A DNA stretch of 64,000 bases. It comes from Streptomyces sp. MP131-18 (GTDB lineage: Bacteria; Actinomycetota; Actinomycetes; Streptomycetales; Streptomycetaceae). Of the stretch, positions 17,953 through 26,767 are shown piece after piece. A program made the translations under genes and the position numbers. Position 1 is the stretch's first letter; every line of letters begins with the position of its first letter. The stretch is taken from assembly GCF_001984575.1 (NCBI RefSeq), contig NZ_LZNS01000001.1:411452-475451 (forward strand), given 5' to 3'. The notes under the pieces were generated by a model. The model did no database searches and was not told where the DNA came from. It saw only the letters and a list, made by a program, of their open reading frames with translations.

Positions 17953-18870
17953 GTGAGCGACGACACCGAGCTGTTCACCATCGGCGAGCTGGCCCGCCGC
18001 ACCGGCCTTTCGGTGCGCACGATCCGCTTCTGGTCCGACAGCGGCCTCGTTGCGCCGGCCGGCCGCTCGGCGGGCGGATACCGGCTCTTCGACGCCGGGG
18101 CCATCGCCCGTCTGGACCTGGTCCGCACCCTGCGCGAGCTGGGCCTGGACCTGGCCACGGTGCGACGGGTGCTGGCCAGGCAGGCAACGGTGCGCGACGT
18201 GGCGACGGCGCACCTGCACGCGCTGGATGCGGAGATCCGCATGCTTCAGGTGCGGCGCGCGGTGCTGCGGTGGGTCGCTCGAGGTGGCAGCACGACCGAG
18301 GAGATGAGACTCATGCACAAACTGGCCCAGATGTCCGCCGAGGAACGGCAGCGGGTCATCGACGAATTCGTCCGCGAGATCTTCGACGGCGTCGCCCCGG
18401 GCGCGCCCGGCGCCCACCTGGCCGAGGCGATGCGCGCCCTGCCGGCGGAGCTGCCCGCCGACCCGGCACCCGAACAGGTGGAAGCCTGGGTGGAGCTGGC
18501 CGAGCTGGTCAGCGACGCGGGGTTCAGGCAACGGGTGCGCGAGATGGCCGTGGCCGGCGCGCAAGAGGGGCAGGAGCCGCAGGGCCCGGACCCGGCGCGG
18601 GCCCTTGAGCACGCCGGCGGGGCGCTGCGGACGGGCGTTGCCCCGGAGTCGGCGGCGGGCGGGGAGATCCTGGAGCGCATCGTCGGCCCGGACCTGCCCG
18701 CGGCGGAACGCGCCGAGCTGGCCGACCGGTTGGCCACCTTCACCGATCGCCGGGTGGAGCGGTACTGGCAGTTGCTCGGCGTGCTCAACGGCCGGCCGCC
18801 GGCGCCGCCGCAGGTGCCGGCGTTCGAATGGCTGATCGCGGCGCTGCGCTCACCCGCCGGGGGTCCGTGA
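17953..18870 (+). CDS. MerR-family transcriptional regulator with long C-terminal domain
   Basis: 305 residues. The MerR helix-turn-helix FTIGELARRTGLSVRTIRFW begins at about residue 8, with wing GRSAGGYRLFD, followed by the coupling helix. GTG 17953 is chosen over the open frame upstream because it begins right at the family start and sits 7 bases behind a MerR-type promoter. The large C-terminal helical region (about 110-305) would be the effector-sensing part; no metal-binding Cys set is seen, so an organic ligand is more likely. It is divergent from the FAD oxidase and precedes the quinone oxidoreductase, both possible targets. Confidence 0.88.
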   Translation: MSDDTELFTIGELARRTGLSVRTIRFWSDSGLVAPAGRSAGGYRLFDAGAIARLDLVRTLRELGLDLATVRRVLARQATVRDVATAHLHALDAEIRMLQVRRAVLRWVARGGSTTEEMRLMHKLAQMSAEERQRVIDEFVREIFDGVAPGAPGAHLAEAMRALPAELPADPAPEQVEAWVELAELVSDAGFRQRVREMAVAGAQEGQEPQGPDPARALEHAGGALRTGVAPESAAGGEILERIVGPDLPAAERAELADRLATFTDRRVERYWQLLGVLNGRPPAPPQVPAFEWLIAALRSPAGGP

Positions 18871-19010
18871 CGGCGGAGAAGGGGGACCGCCGCTTCCTCA
18901 GGCGCCGACGGAGAAGCGGAGAACGGCCGTTCCGCCCGCTGCCCCCACGAGCTCGTACCTGAGCGATTTCCACGTGGCGCGGTAGCCGCACGGCCCACCC
19001 ATAAGGGTCG

Positions 19011-19016
19011 TAGAGT
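19011..19016 (+). promoter_or_regulatory. -10 element TAGAGT, predicted leaderless start
   Basis: TAGAGT ends 6 bases before the ATG of the oxidoreductase at 19023, the spacing expected when transcription begins at the start codon. No Shine-Dalgarno sequence precedes that ATG, which supports the reading. Confidence 0.45.
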
Positions 19017-19022
19017 GGCTGA

Positions 19023-20087
19023 ATGCAGTCCAATCGTCCCGTCATGGCAGCGGCCGTCCTCCGTCGGCACGGCGGTCCCGACGCGCTTGAGCTGCGGGCA
19101 GACTGGCCGGTGCCACGCCTGGCCGAAGGCCAGGTCCTCGTGCAGGTCGGAGCGGCGGCGCTGAACAACACGGATCTGTGGACGCGCGAGGGCGCCTACG
19201 GCCTGTCCGGTGACCCGGACGCGAAGGCGGGCTGGCGCGGCCCGGTGGATTTTCCCCGCGTGCAGGGCGGCGACATCGCGGGGCAGGTCACCGCGACCGC
19301 CGCGGGCGTGCCGGAGGAATGGGTGGGCCGCAGGGTGCTGGTCGACCCCGCTCTCTACCGCGATGAAAGCGCGGATGCCCCGCCCGTCGGGCTGCTGGGC
19401 AGCGAGGCGGACGGGGGCTTCGCCGACTACGTCGCCGTCTCCGCCGACCGCGTGCACGACATGACCGCTTCCCCGCTTTCCGACGAGGAGCTCGCAGCCC
19501 TGCCGGTTGCCTACGGCACGGCCACGGGCATGCTCGAACGCGCGAGGATCACCGATGCCGACACCGTTCTCGTGACGGGTGCCTCCGGCGGTGTGGGCTT
19601 CGCGCTCGTCCAACTCGCCGCCGCGCGCGGCGCTCGGGTCATCGCCCTGACGAGCGGGTCCAAGGCCGCCGCGGTGGAGCGGGCGGGGGCGGTCGCGGCC
19701 CTCGGCCGCGACACCACGGCGGCCGAGTTGCAGGACCGCCTCCGGGCGCTGGCCCCTGACGGGCTGGACGCCGTCGCCGATGTCGCCGGCGGTCCCTGGC
19801 TCGACCGGGTGTTGCCCACCCTCCGCGACGGCGCCCGATGGGTCATCGCCGGGGCTGTGGCAGGACCGGTCGTCACCTTCGACCTGCGGCGCCTCTACCT
19901 GCACAACCTCAGCCTCATCGGGTCCTCCATGCACACCCGCGCCCACTTCGCCGCCCTGGCCGGACTCGCCCGCACCGGCGCCGTCCAGCCGTATGTCGCC
20001 GCCCGGTTCCCCCTTCGGGAACTTCACACCGCGCAGGACGAGTTCCGCAGCGGCAGGCACGTGGGGAAGATCGTCGTCATCCCCTGA
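19023..20087 (+). CDS. Zinc-independent medium-chain dehydrogenase / quinone oxidoreductase-like
   Basis: 354 residues. It has the GroES-like N-terminal domain (LNNTDLWTREG) and a Rossmann domain with GASGGVGFALVQLAA, typical of the quinone oxidoreductase branch of the MDR superfamily. The structural-zinc Cys cluster is not seen. NADPH is the likely cofactor, and enones or quinones likely substrates. The 3' end overlaps the convergent MFS gene by 11 bases. It follows the MerR regulator after 152 bases with its own probable leaderless promoter. Confidence 0.85.
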   Translation: MQSNRPVMAAAVLRRHGGPDALELRADWPVPRLAEGQVLVQVGAAALNNTDLWTREGAYGLSGDPDAKAGWRGPVDFPRVQGGDIAGQVTATAAGVPEEWVGRRVLVDPALYRDESADAPPVGLLGSEADGGFADYVAVSADRVHDMTASPLSDEELAALPVAYGTATGMLERARITDADTVLVTGASGGVGFALVQLAAARGARVIALTSGSKAAAVERAGAVAALGRDTTAAELQDRLRALAPDGLDAVADVAGGPWLDRVLPTLRDGARWVIAGAVAGPVVTFDLRRLYLHNLSLIGSSMHTRAHFAALAGLARTGAVQPYVAARFPLRELHTAQDEFRSGRHVGKIVVIP

Positions 20088-21285
20088 CCGTGGGGCCGTG
20101 CCAGGGCGCGGCCCGCTGCCGATACCCGAACCAGACGACGGTGGACGCCATTCCGGCCAGCAGCAGTGGCAGCAAGGCGAACGCATCGAGCAGGGAATCC
20201 CGCCCGACCACGCCCACGAGCACCGGAGCCATGGTGAACGTCACGTAGCCCGACGCGGTCAGCCGGGCGATCGCCCGCTCCCGTCCCCGGGAGCGGGAAC
20301 GGCCGAGCAGTGAGTAGGCAATCGGAATCGCCGGCGACATCCCCACACCGATCATCAGCATCCCCACCGCGATCGACCAGGAACTGCCGTCGACGATCAG
20401 GGTGAGTACCCCCGCCAGCGCCAGGGTCTCGCCGGACAGCAGCGTTTTCCAGTCTCCCATTCTGCGCAGGGCCGGGCCGGAAACCGCTCTGCCGATCGTC
20501 GCCGCGAGATACAGCATGATGAGTCCCAAGGCGCCCTGACCTGCCCCCTGGAGCGGCAACTGCTGAATGAACAGAGCGGAGTAGCCCTCGAGAGTGGAGT
20601 CCAGCGCGAACCCCCCGCACACGACCGTGAACGCCACGACCGCAACCGGGACGGCCATACGGCGACCGGAGAGGCCGCCCCACTCCGGGTGCGTTTCCGC
20701 GGTGGTGACGCCGGAGGGGTCGGACTGCCGGGAGTCCGGCAGCCGGAGCGCGGCGAGGGCACCGGCCAGGCAGCCGCCCCCGGCGATCGACAGCGCCCAC
20801 CCGAAGCCCTGCTGCCCCTCCACCAGGTAGGTGGCGAGGACACCGAAGGCCGCGGCGAAGCTGAACGCTGCATGCAGTCGCGGCAGCAGACGCCTCCCGG
20901 TACGGATCTCCTGCCGGCTTCCCGTTGCGTTCGCCGCCGCGTCGAAGAGCCCCAGGCCGATGCCCGTGCCGGTGGCGCCCACGGCGAACAGCGCGGTGGT
21001 GCCCAGCAAGGGCAGCGTCATATAGCCGAGCCCGCTCACCGCGGCCGCGGCGACGAGCACCGGCCGTACCGTGAGCCACGCGGCCAGGCGTCCCAGCGTC
21101 AAGGAGCCCACGATGCTCCCGGCGGCCATCAGGGCCAGCACCAGGCCGAGTTGGCTGACCGTCATGCCCAGCTCGGCCACGATGGCCGGGACCGAAACGG
21201 CCCACGCGCCGGTCTGGTACCCCATCGCCGCGAAAACGCACAGGAGGAGGCCGGCAGCGCGGCGGCGGTGAGTCTCCATGGTCAC
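20077..21285 (-). CDS. MFS transporter
   Basis: 402 residues with about 12 hydrophobic segments, a central hydrophilic loop around 185-210 (SRQSDPSGVTTAETHPEWGG) and charged loops after TM2 and TM8, as in the major facilitator superfamily. GTG 21285 and ATG 21279 are both possible starts behind GGAAGGAC. It overlaps the oxidoreductase tail to tail and is divergent from a methyltransferase. An efflux or sugar/drug transport role cannot be separated by sequence. Confidence 0.85.
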   Translation of the reverse strand: MTMETHRRRAAGLLLCVFAAMGYQTGAWAVSVPAIVAELGMTVSQLGLVLALMAAGSIVGSLTLGRLAAWLTVRPVLVAAAAVSGLGYMTLPLLGTTALFAVGATGTGIGLGLFDAAANATGSRQEIRTGRRLLPRLHAAFSFAAAFGVLATYLVEGQQGFGWALSIAGGGCLAGALAALRLPDSRQSDPSGVTTAETHPEWGGLSGRRMAVPVAVVAFTVVCGGFALDSTLEGYSALFIQQLPLQGAGQGALGLIMLYLAATIGRAVSGPALRRMGDWKTLLSGETLALAGVLTLIVDGSSWSIAVGMLMIGVGMSPAIPIAYSLLGRSRSRGRERAIARLTASGYVTFTMAPVLVGVVGRDSLLDAFALLPLLLAGMASTVVWFGYRQRAAPWHGPTVRG

Positions 21286-21449
21286 GGGGCGTCCTTCCCT
21301 CGGCCACCATGATCTCGTCCGGCTTCCGTTCGGCTCGGCCGCCTCCGTGCACGGTGGCGACGCGCCGCAACGGGGAGGCCGTCCCCGGGGGGCGCCGGCC
21401 TGCGTTCGTGCTCCGGCAGGTCAGCCGCCGGGCCCGACCGCGCGGGCGC

Positions 21450-21455
21450 TAGGGT
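21450..21455 (+). promoter_or_regulatory. -10 element TAGGGT, predicted leaderless start
   Basis: TAGGGT lies 8 bases before ATG 21464 and no ribosome-binding site precedes that codon, so a leaderless transcript starting at or beside the ATG is likely. Confidence 0.45.
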
Positions 21456-21463
21456 CCTCCCCC

Positions 21464-22102
21464 ATGACCGCTCTCCCCCCGTACCTCGCAGCGACAGCGG
21501 ATGCCTACGGCGCCCTCGCCCATCGCTACGCCGATCTCGCCCGCCGTGGACTCGACCATTTTCCGCTGGACCGCGCGGTCCTCGCCGCGTTCGCCGAGCT
21601 CGCGCGGGCCGGCGAGGCCGGGCCCGTCGCCGAGCTGGGATGCGGCCCCGGATATACGACGGCGCACCTGCGGGACCTGGGACTGGACGTTTTCGGCCTC
21701 GACCTGTCGCCGGTGATGATCGACCTCGCCCGCGAGGCTCACCCCGGCCTGCGGTTCGAGGTCGGCTCGATGGATGCCCTGGACCTGGCCGACGGCACGC
21801 TGGGCGGCATCGTGTCCTGGTACTCGGTGATCCATGCTCCGCCGCAGGACATACCGCGCTACCTCGCCGAGTTCCGCCGGGTGCTGGCCCCGGGTGGCAC
21901 CCTCCTGTGCGCCTTCTTCGAGTCCGAGGGCGGGCCGGTCGCCGCGTTCGACCACAAGGTGACGACGGCCTACCGGTGGCCGATTGACGATCTCGCCGGG
22001 CTGGCCCGCGAGGCCGGCTTCGTCGAAGTCGGCCGGATGCTGCGCGAGCCCCACGAGGACGAACGGTTCCGCCGGGGCCATCTGCTGATGCACGCGCGGT
22101 AG
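21464..22102 (+). CDS. Class I SAM-dependent methyltransferase
   Basis: 212 residues. Motif I is VAELGCGPGYTT, followed by the acidic VFGLDLSPVMI (motif post I) and LAPGGTLLCAFF (motif III region). These match the Methyltransf_11/25 type small-molecule methyltransferases. It stands alone on the plus strand between an MFS transporter and the end of the phn operon, so no pathway can be assigned. Confidence 0.88.
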   Translation: MTALPPYLAATADAYGALAHRYADLARRGLDHFPLDRAVLAAFAELARAGEAGPVAELGCGPGYTTAHLRDLGLDVFGLDLSPVMIDLAREAHPGLRFEVGSMDALDLADGTLGGIVSWYSVIHAPPQDIPRYLAEFRRVLAPGGTLLCAFFESEGGPVAAFDHKVTTAYRWPIDDLAGLAREAGFVEVGRMLREPHEDERFRRGHLLMHAR

Positions 22103-22136
22103 GCGCGGCGGCAGCGCCACCGCGCCCGGTCTCCGT

Positions 22137-22171
22137 GGCGGCGGCCTCAGCGGCGGGCGGAGGCCGCCGCC
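22137..22171. terminator. Hairpin overlapping the end of the phn operon
   Basis: A perfect 12-bp inverted repeat (22137-22148 with 22160-22171) and an 11-base loop span the stop codon of the inositol-monophosphatase gene, 35 bases beyond the stop of the convergent methyltransferase. It could terminate both transcripts. Confidence 0.5.
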
Positions 22172-22959
22172 TCGTGCAGCACACCGACGAGCTCCCGGCC
22201 CAGTTCCTCGGTGGCGGCCACCACACCCGACCAGCGGCGGGTCAGGTCCGTGGTGAACTCCACCGGGCGGCCTTGGACGTCGAGGACCACGCCGCCGGCC
22301 CGGCCGACCAGCACCGTCGCGGCGGCGAGGTCGACCAGGCGGTGGGTGTCCGAACAGGCGTCGGCGAAGGCGTCCGTGGCTCCCTCCGCCACCAGCGCGG
22401 CTTCCAGGCACGTCGTGGACAGGATGCGGACGCGGGCGGCGCGGGAGGCCGCGGCCCACCAGGCGGCGGCAGGCCCGGGCTTTGCCGTGTGCGGGCGGAG
22501 CATGGACAGGGCGGCGCCCGCGAGTTCCCTGCGGCCCGAGGTGCGGTAGGCGGTGGGCGCCTCGCGATGCGCCCACCAGCCGCGGCCGGTGTCGAGCCAG
22601 CTGGTGTACGACTCCGTGAACTCGCCCGCCACCGCGACGGTCCCGGCGAACGCGGTCAGCGGAACTCCCGCCGCTCCGTTGGCCGAGCCGTCCAGCGGGT
22701 CGATGACCAGGGAGATCTCGCTGCCGCGATCGATCCACCCGCTCTCCTCCGACAGGACGTTGACCCGGTGGGGCACCAGCGCCCGCAGTACCGCGTCCTC
22801 CACCAGCCGGTCGATCCGCATGGTCGGCGTGCCGTCCGCCCCCTGTTCGACGGCTTCGGCGAGCGTCGCCCGGTCGTGGCGGGCGCGGGCGTCCGTGTAG
22901 GCAGCGCGTGCCGCGTCGGCGGCGGCGGTGAGCGCCGGGTGCGGCCCGGGGTGTGCCAT
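22147..22959 (-). CDS. Inositol monophosphatase-family phosphatase, last gene of the phn operon
   Basis: 270 residues. The metal-binding signature DPLDGSANG and the LSEESG motif of the Mg-dependent, lithium-sensitive IMPase/FBPase/nucleotidase superfamily are visible, as is DxxRLVDLAAA near the C terminus. ATG starts one base past the phnM stop, so it is the terminal gene of the C-P lyase operon. phnN (ribose bisphosphokinase) and phnP (cyclic phosphodiesterase) are missing from the locus, so this enzyme may process a ribose phosphate released after C-P cleavage. That role is inference; substrate unknown. Confidence 0.85.
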   Translation of the reverse strand: MAHPGPHPALTAAADAARAAYTDARARHDRATLAEAVEQGADGTPTMRIDRLVEDAVLRALVPHRVNVLSEESGWIDRGSEISLVIDPLDGSANGAAGVPLTAFAGTVAVAGEFTESYTSWLDTGRGWWAHREAPTAYRTSGRRELAGAALSMLRPHTAKPGPAAAWWAAASRAARVRILSTTCLEAALVAEGATDAFADACSDTHRLVDLAAATVLVGRAGGVVLDVQGRPVEFTTDLTRRWSGVVAATEELGRELVGVLHEAAASARR

Positions 22960-22960
22960 G

Positions 22961-24184
22961 TCAGTACCCCCCGACGGCGCTGAGCAGCCGGGCGACGGAC
23001 ACCGGCGCGTCGCTGTCGTCCCTGGACTCCTCGGCGAGGAGGGACATGCGAACGGTCTGCTGGTCGCCGTCCGCGGTGACGAGGACGAGGTCCGCGCGCA
23101 GGCCGGGCACGAGGGCGCCGCGGTCGGCCAGCCCGGCCGTTCGGGCGGCGCCCGACGTGATGAGGCCCACCGCGCGGTGCAGCGGCACCACGCGCTGCCG
23201 TGCCAGGTGCAGGGCGGCGGCGAGCAGGGTGGTCGGCATGTAGTCGCTGGACAGGTTGTCGACGAGCCCGGCCGCGATCAGCTCGGTGGCGCTGACGTTG
23301 CCGCTGTGCGAACCGCCGCGCAGGACGTTGGGCGCCCCGGCGACGACCGGCATGGACGCCTCCTTCGCCGCCACGGCCGCCGCGACGGTGGTGGGGAATT
23401 CGGCGACGGCCGCTCCGGCCCGCCGCACCCGGGCGACCTCCTCGGCGTTCTCCACGTCGTGGGCCAGCAGCCGGATGCGGCCGGAGGTGGCCCGCTCACT
23501 GAGGAATTCCAGGGCCACCGCGCGTTGCGGAATCCCGTCGGCACGTTCGGCGATGCGCCTGCGCACCCACGCCTCGGCCGCCTCCGCGCTGATCTTCTCC
23601 TGGTCCTGGATCATGCGGCGGTAGGAGTCCAGGTCGCGGTACTGCCCCTGCCCTGGCGTGTGGTCCTCGTAGGAGACCAGCGGTGCGGCACCGTCCGGGG
23701 TGAGGTCGTCCAGCGCCCGCCGCAGCACGCCGAGCGCCTCGGCATCCCGGGCGTCGAGGCGGTGCAGCAGCCGGTGGTCGACGAGCGCGACCCCACCGGC
23801 GGCCCGTTCGAGCACCGCGCCGGCCAGCGCCAGGGACCGTTCGATGGTGCGGTCCTTGAGCACGTGGGTCTGGTAGCTGACGGCGTGGTGCATCGTGGTG
23901 ACACCGGCCGCCCGTACCCGGCCCTCGAAGCTGGCCACGGCGAACTCCGGGGGGAACTCGACGGTCGGGCGCGGGCGTTGCTCCTTCTCCAGGGCGTCGC
24001 TGTGGGTGTCGACGATGCCCGGGATCAGCAGCGCCCCGCGCAGGTCGCGCGCCTCGGCGGGCACGGTGCCGCCGATCGCCTCGACCACCTCCACGAGGGT
24101 CCCGTCCTCGACGACGACGAGGGCGTCGTCGAGGACCCGGTCCGGCAGAACGGCCCTCGCGTGAGCGAAGATGTGACGGCTCAT
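22961..24184 (-). CDS. phnM: Alpha-D-ribose 1-methylphosphonate 5-triphosphate diphosphatase PhnM
   Basis: 407 residues. Amidohydrolase fold with the N-terminal metal motif IVDTHSDALEKEQRPRP, which matches the DxHxDxxEKHxxPRP region of E. coli PhnM, and SYQTHVLKDRT later on. PhnM removes pyrophosphate from ribose methylphosphonate triphosphate to give the substrate of C-P lyase (established knowledge). ATG 24184 overlaps the phnL stop as ATGA, and the longer open frame upstream is a shadow of phnL. It is followed directly by the IMPase-family gene. Confidence 0.95.
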   Translation of the reverse strand: MSRHIFAHARAVLPDRVLDDALVVVEDGTLVEVVEAIGGTVPAEARDLRGALLIPGIVDTHSDALEKEQRPRPTVEFPPEFAVASFEGRVRAAGVTTMHHAVSYQTHVLKDRTIERSLALAGAVLERAAGGVALVDHRLLHRLDARDAEALGVLRRALDDLTPDGAAPLVSYEDHTPGQGQYRDLDSYRRMIQDQEKISAEAAEAWVRRRIAERADGIPQRAVALEFLSERATSGRIRLLAHDVENAEEVARVRRAGAAVAEFPTTVAAAVAAKEASMPVVAGAPNVLRGGSHSGNVSATELIAAGLVDNLSSDYMPTTLLAAALHLARQRVVPLHRAVGLITSGAARTAGLADRGALVPGLRADLVLVTADGDQQTVRMSLLAEESRDDSDAPVSVARLLSAVGGY

Positions 24185-25002
24185 CGAGCCACCTCCAGTG
24201 GCAGGTTCGGGTCTCGCAGGATGTCGCCCGGCCGGCCCGTGGCCACCACCCGGCCGCGGCCGAGTACGACCACGCGCGTGGCCAGGCGTTCGATCGCGTC
24301 GAGGTCGTGGAACACGGACAGCACCGCGGTGCCCGTTTCCTCCAGCCGGGCGATCAGGTCGAGCACCGCGGCCCGGTTGGCCGGGTCCAGCGCGGAGACC
24401 GGCTCGTCGAGCAGCAGCAGCCGGGGAGGCGCGATGGTGCCCGCGGCGATGTTGACGCGCTGTTTCTGGCCGCCGGAGAGCACGGTGGCGTGCATGTCCC
24501 ACAGCCGTTCGGCGATGTCGACCTGGCGCAGCGCGGCGGCGGCCGCGTCGCGGGCCGCCTCGCGGGCCATCCCGCGCGCGACACCGGCGGAGGAGACGAT
24601 GTCGAGCACCGAGCGGCGGGGCTGCGGGCGCAGGAACTGCGAGACGTATCCGAACTCGCGGCCGCGCAGGCCGACGATCTCGGCGTCGGACAGCGTGGCC
24701 ACGTCCACCAGGTGGCCGCCGGACGTGCGGAACCAGATGGCGCCGCCGCCCGACAGGTACGTGCGGTACACGCAGCGCAGCAGGGTGGACTTGCCCGCGC
24801 CCGAGGTGCCGGCGAGTGCCACGTGCTCGCCGGGGGCGACGTCGAGGTCCACGCCGTTCAGTGCGTCGACGACGCGGCCGTCGATGGTGTGCAGGGTGAA
24901 ATCCTTGCGCAGGGCGCGGACCGACAGGACGCTGCCGGCGGGCACCCCGGCCGGTGGCGCGGGCGGCGGAGCGGTGTGCTGCGGGCTGGTCATCTCGTTC
25001 AT
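24181..25002 (-). CDS. phnL: Phosphonate C-P lyase ABC ATPase-like subunit PhnL
   Basis: 273 residues. Walker A GTSGAGKST, ABC signature LSGGQKQRV, Walker B LLLLDEP and the switch His in VFHDLD. The insertion FRTSGGHLVDVATLSDAEIVGLRGREFGYVSQFLR matches PhnL. In E. coli PhnL is needed with PhnGHI to attach the ribose triphosphate to methylphosphonate (established knowledge). The first 25 residues are a Pro/Ala-rich extension; ATG 24993 is a possible later start. Overlaps of 4 bases join it to phnK and phnM. Confidence 0.95.
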   Translation of the reverse strand: MNEMTSPQHTAPPPAPPAGVPAGSVLSVRALRKDFTLHTIDGRVVDALNGVDLDVAPGEHVALAGTSGAGKSTLLRCVYRTYLSGGGAIWFRTSGGHLVDVATLSDAEIVGLRGREFGYVSQFLRPQPRRSVLDIVSSAGVARGMAREAARDAAAAALRQVDIAERLWDMHATVLSGGQKQRVNIAAGTIAPPRLLLLDEPVSALDPANRAAVLDLIARLEETGTAVLSVFHDLDAIERLATRVVVLGRGRVVATGRPGDILRDPNLPLEVAR

Positions 25003-25859
25003 CCTCGGGCCGCCGCGACGAGCTGCTGGCTGTAGGGGTGCTGCGGGTCTTCGAGCAGCTGGTCGGTGAGGCCGGACTCGACGATCCGCCCGTGCCGCAT
25101 CACCACGACGCGGCGGGTGAGCATGTCGATGACGCCGAAGTCGTGGGAGACGACGACGGCGGCCACGCCGGTCTCCTCCAGGAGCGTGCGCAGCAGGTCG
25201 AGCACTCCGGCGGCGACGGAGGCGTCGAGGCCGGTCGTGGGTTCGTCGAGCAGCAGCACGGGCGGCTCGTTGGCGAGTGCCCTGGCGATCTGCACGCGCT
25301 GCCGCATGCCGCCGGAGAACGTCCGCGCCAGGTCGTCCATGCGCGACAGCGGCACTTCGACGCGGCGCAGCAGGTCGGCGGCGCGGTCCCGGATGCGCTG
25401 GTAGGACCGCCAGCCGGCGGCCGTCAGCGGGTCGGCTATGTTGCCGCCCGCCGTGACGTCCAGGTTGAGACCCGCGGCGGGGTCCTGGTAGACGACGGCG
25501 ATCTGGTCCAGGCGCAGCTTGCGCCGCGCCGGCGGGTCGAGTTCGCGGATGTTGACGGCGCCGTGCCCGACGCCGCGCAGGGCGATGCGGCCTGCGGTGG
25601 CGGTCTCGTCACCGGCGATGCAGCGCATCACCGTGGACTTGCCGGAGCCGGACTCCCCGATGATGCCGAGGGCCTCGCCCGGCTCGACCTCGAAGCCGAT
25701 GTCCCAGGCGGCGACCACGGCGCCGGTGGCGGGCGAGACAGCGGTGCCGAAATCGGGCCCTGTGCCGTCGAGCGACTCGGGTCCCTGGACGCCGTAGATG
25801 CGGCCGAGTCCTTCGGCTTTCAGGGCCCATCGGGGCGGGGCCACGGTGGTGCTGCTCAT
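24999..25859 (-). CDS. phnK: Phosphonate C-P lyase ABC ATPase-like subunit PhnK
   Basis: 286 residues. Walker A GESGSGKST, signature FSGGMRQRV, Walker B LLLDEP and VVSHDFGV. The C-terminal VESGLTDQLLEDPQHPYSQQL aligns well with the end of E. coli PhnK. PhnK docks on the PhnGHIJ core complex (established knowledge). An insertion after residue 25 (IYGVQGPESLDGTG and onwards) is absent from the E. coli protein. It overlaps phnJ and phnL by ATGA. Confidence 0.95.
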   Translation of the reverse strand: MSSTTVAPPRWALKAEGLGRIYGVQGPESLDGTGPDFGTAVSPATGAVVAAWDIGFEVEPGEALGIIGESGSGKSTVMRCIAGDETATAGRIALRGVGHGAVNIRELDPPARRKLRLDQIAVVYQDPAAGLNLDVTAGGNIADPLTAAGWRSYQRIRDRAADLLRRVEVPLSRMDDLARTFSGGMRQRVQIARALANEPPVLLLDEPTTGLDASVAAGVLDLLRTLLEETGVAAVVVSHDFGVIDMLTRRVVVMRHGRIVESGLTDQLLEDPQHPYSQQLVAAARG

Positions 25860-26767
25860 GCGGTGCCTCCCTGGGCGGTCCCTCCGGCGGCGGGCGCGGC
25901 GGGGGCGTCGCCGGTGCGCCGGCGACGGCAGAAGTCGGTGTCGGAGCAGACCCAGGCGCTGAAGGTGCCGTCGGGTCCGGGCTCCTGCACGATGTACGTG
26001 TCCTGGGAGCCGCACAGCCGGCAGGCCGCGCCCGGGGTCCGCTCGACCTCGAACGGCCTGTCGTCGAAGGTCAGGGGCACGACGCGGGTGTGCGGGGGCA
26101 CGGCGAAGATCCGCTTCTCCCGGCCCGCGGACAGGACGGTGATCGCCTCGGAGTCGTTCATCTTGGGCACGTCCCAGCGGGGAATGGGGCTGGGGGTCAT
26201 GATGTAGCGGCCCTCGACGAGCACGGGGTATCCGGCGGCCTCGGTGATCAGGCCGTTGTGCACGATGTCCTCGTAGAGGCGGACCCACATCTTGGAGTAG
26301 TCGGCCTCGGCGTGCATGCGCCGCTGCTCGTCCATGTCGCGGACGATTCCGGCGAGCGGTTCGGCGCCCGGCACCTGGAGCACCAGCACCTGCCCGTCGC
26401 GCAGTGGCTGTTCCGGGATGCGGTGGCGGGACTGGATGATGTCGGCGCTCCGGGTGTCGGTCTCCTCCGTGCAGCCCGCGTGGGCGGCGACGAGCCTGCG
26501 GAGGTTGGAGGCGTTGACGCCGGCGTCCTCCCCCTGGTCGATGACCTTGAGCCGGGAGTCTTCGCCGACGAGTGACAGGGTGGCCTGGAGCCCGCCGGAG
26601 CCCCAGCCGCGTGCCACGGGCATCTCCCGGGAGCCGAAGGGGACTTGATAGCCGGGGATGGCGATGCCGCTGAGCATGGCACGGCGTATCTCGCGTTTGG
26701 ACAGTTCGTCGAAGATGCCGGGGCTGGGGGGCGGGCCGGCGAGTTCGGTGGTCAGCTGGGCGGTCAT
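25856..26767 (-). CDS. phnJ: Radical SAM carbon-phosphorus lyase PhnJ
   Basis: 303 residues. The glycyl-radical site is in AIPGYQVPF (Gly39, equal to E. coli Gly32). The C-terminal Cys set has exactly the E. coli spacing, C-x2-C-x21-C-x5-C: Cys249, Cys252, Cys274 and Cys280. These hold the 4Fe-4S cluster and supply the thiyl Cys. The enzyme cuts the C-P bond of ribosyl 1-methylphosphonate 5-phosphate, releasing methane from methylphosphonate and leaving a ribose cyclic phosphate. A short Ala/Gly-rich tail follows the last Cys. All key residues are intact, so the lyase should be active. Confidence 0.97.
   Translation of the reverse strand: MTAQLTTELAGPPPSPGIFDELSKREIRRAMLSGIAIPGYQVPFGSREMPVARGWGSGGLQATLSLVGEDSRLKVIDQGEDAGVNASNLRRLVAAHAGCTEETDTRSADIIQSRHRIPEQPLRDGQVLVLQVPGAEPLAGIVRDMDEQRRMHAEADYSKMWVRLYEDIVHNGLITEAAGYPVLVEGRYIMTPSPIPRWDVPKMNDSEAITVLSAGREKRIFAVPPHTRVVPLTFDDRPFEVERTPGAACRLCGSQDTYIVQEPGPDGTFSAWVCSDTDFCRRRRTGDAPAAPAAGGTAQGGTA

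Noticed and set aside
17767..18612. 282-codon N-terminal extension of the FAD oxidase
   Set aside because: It is antisense to the MerR gene and would bury the Tat signal inside the protein.
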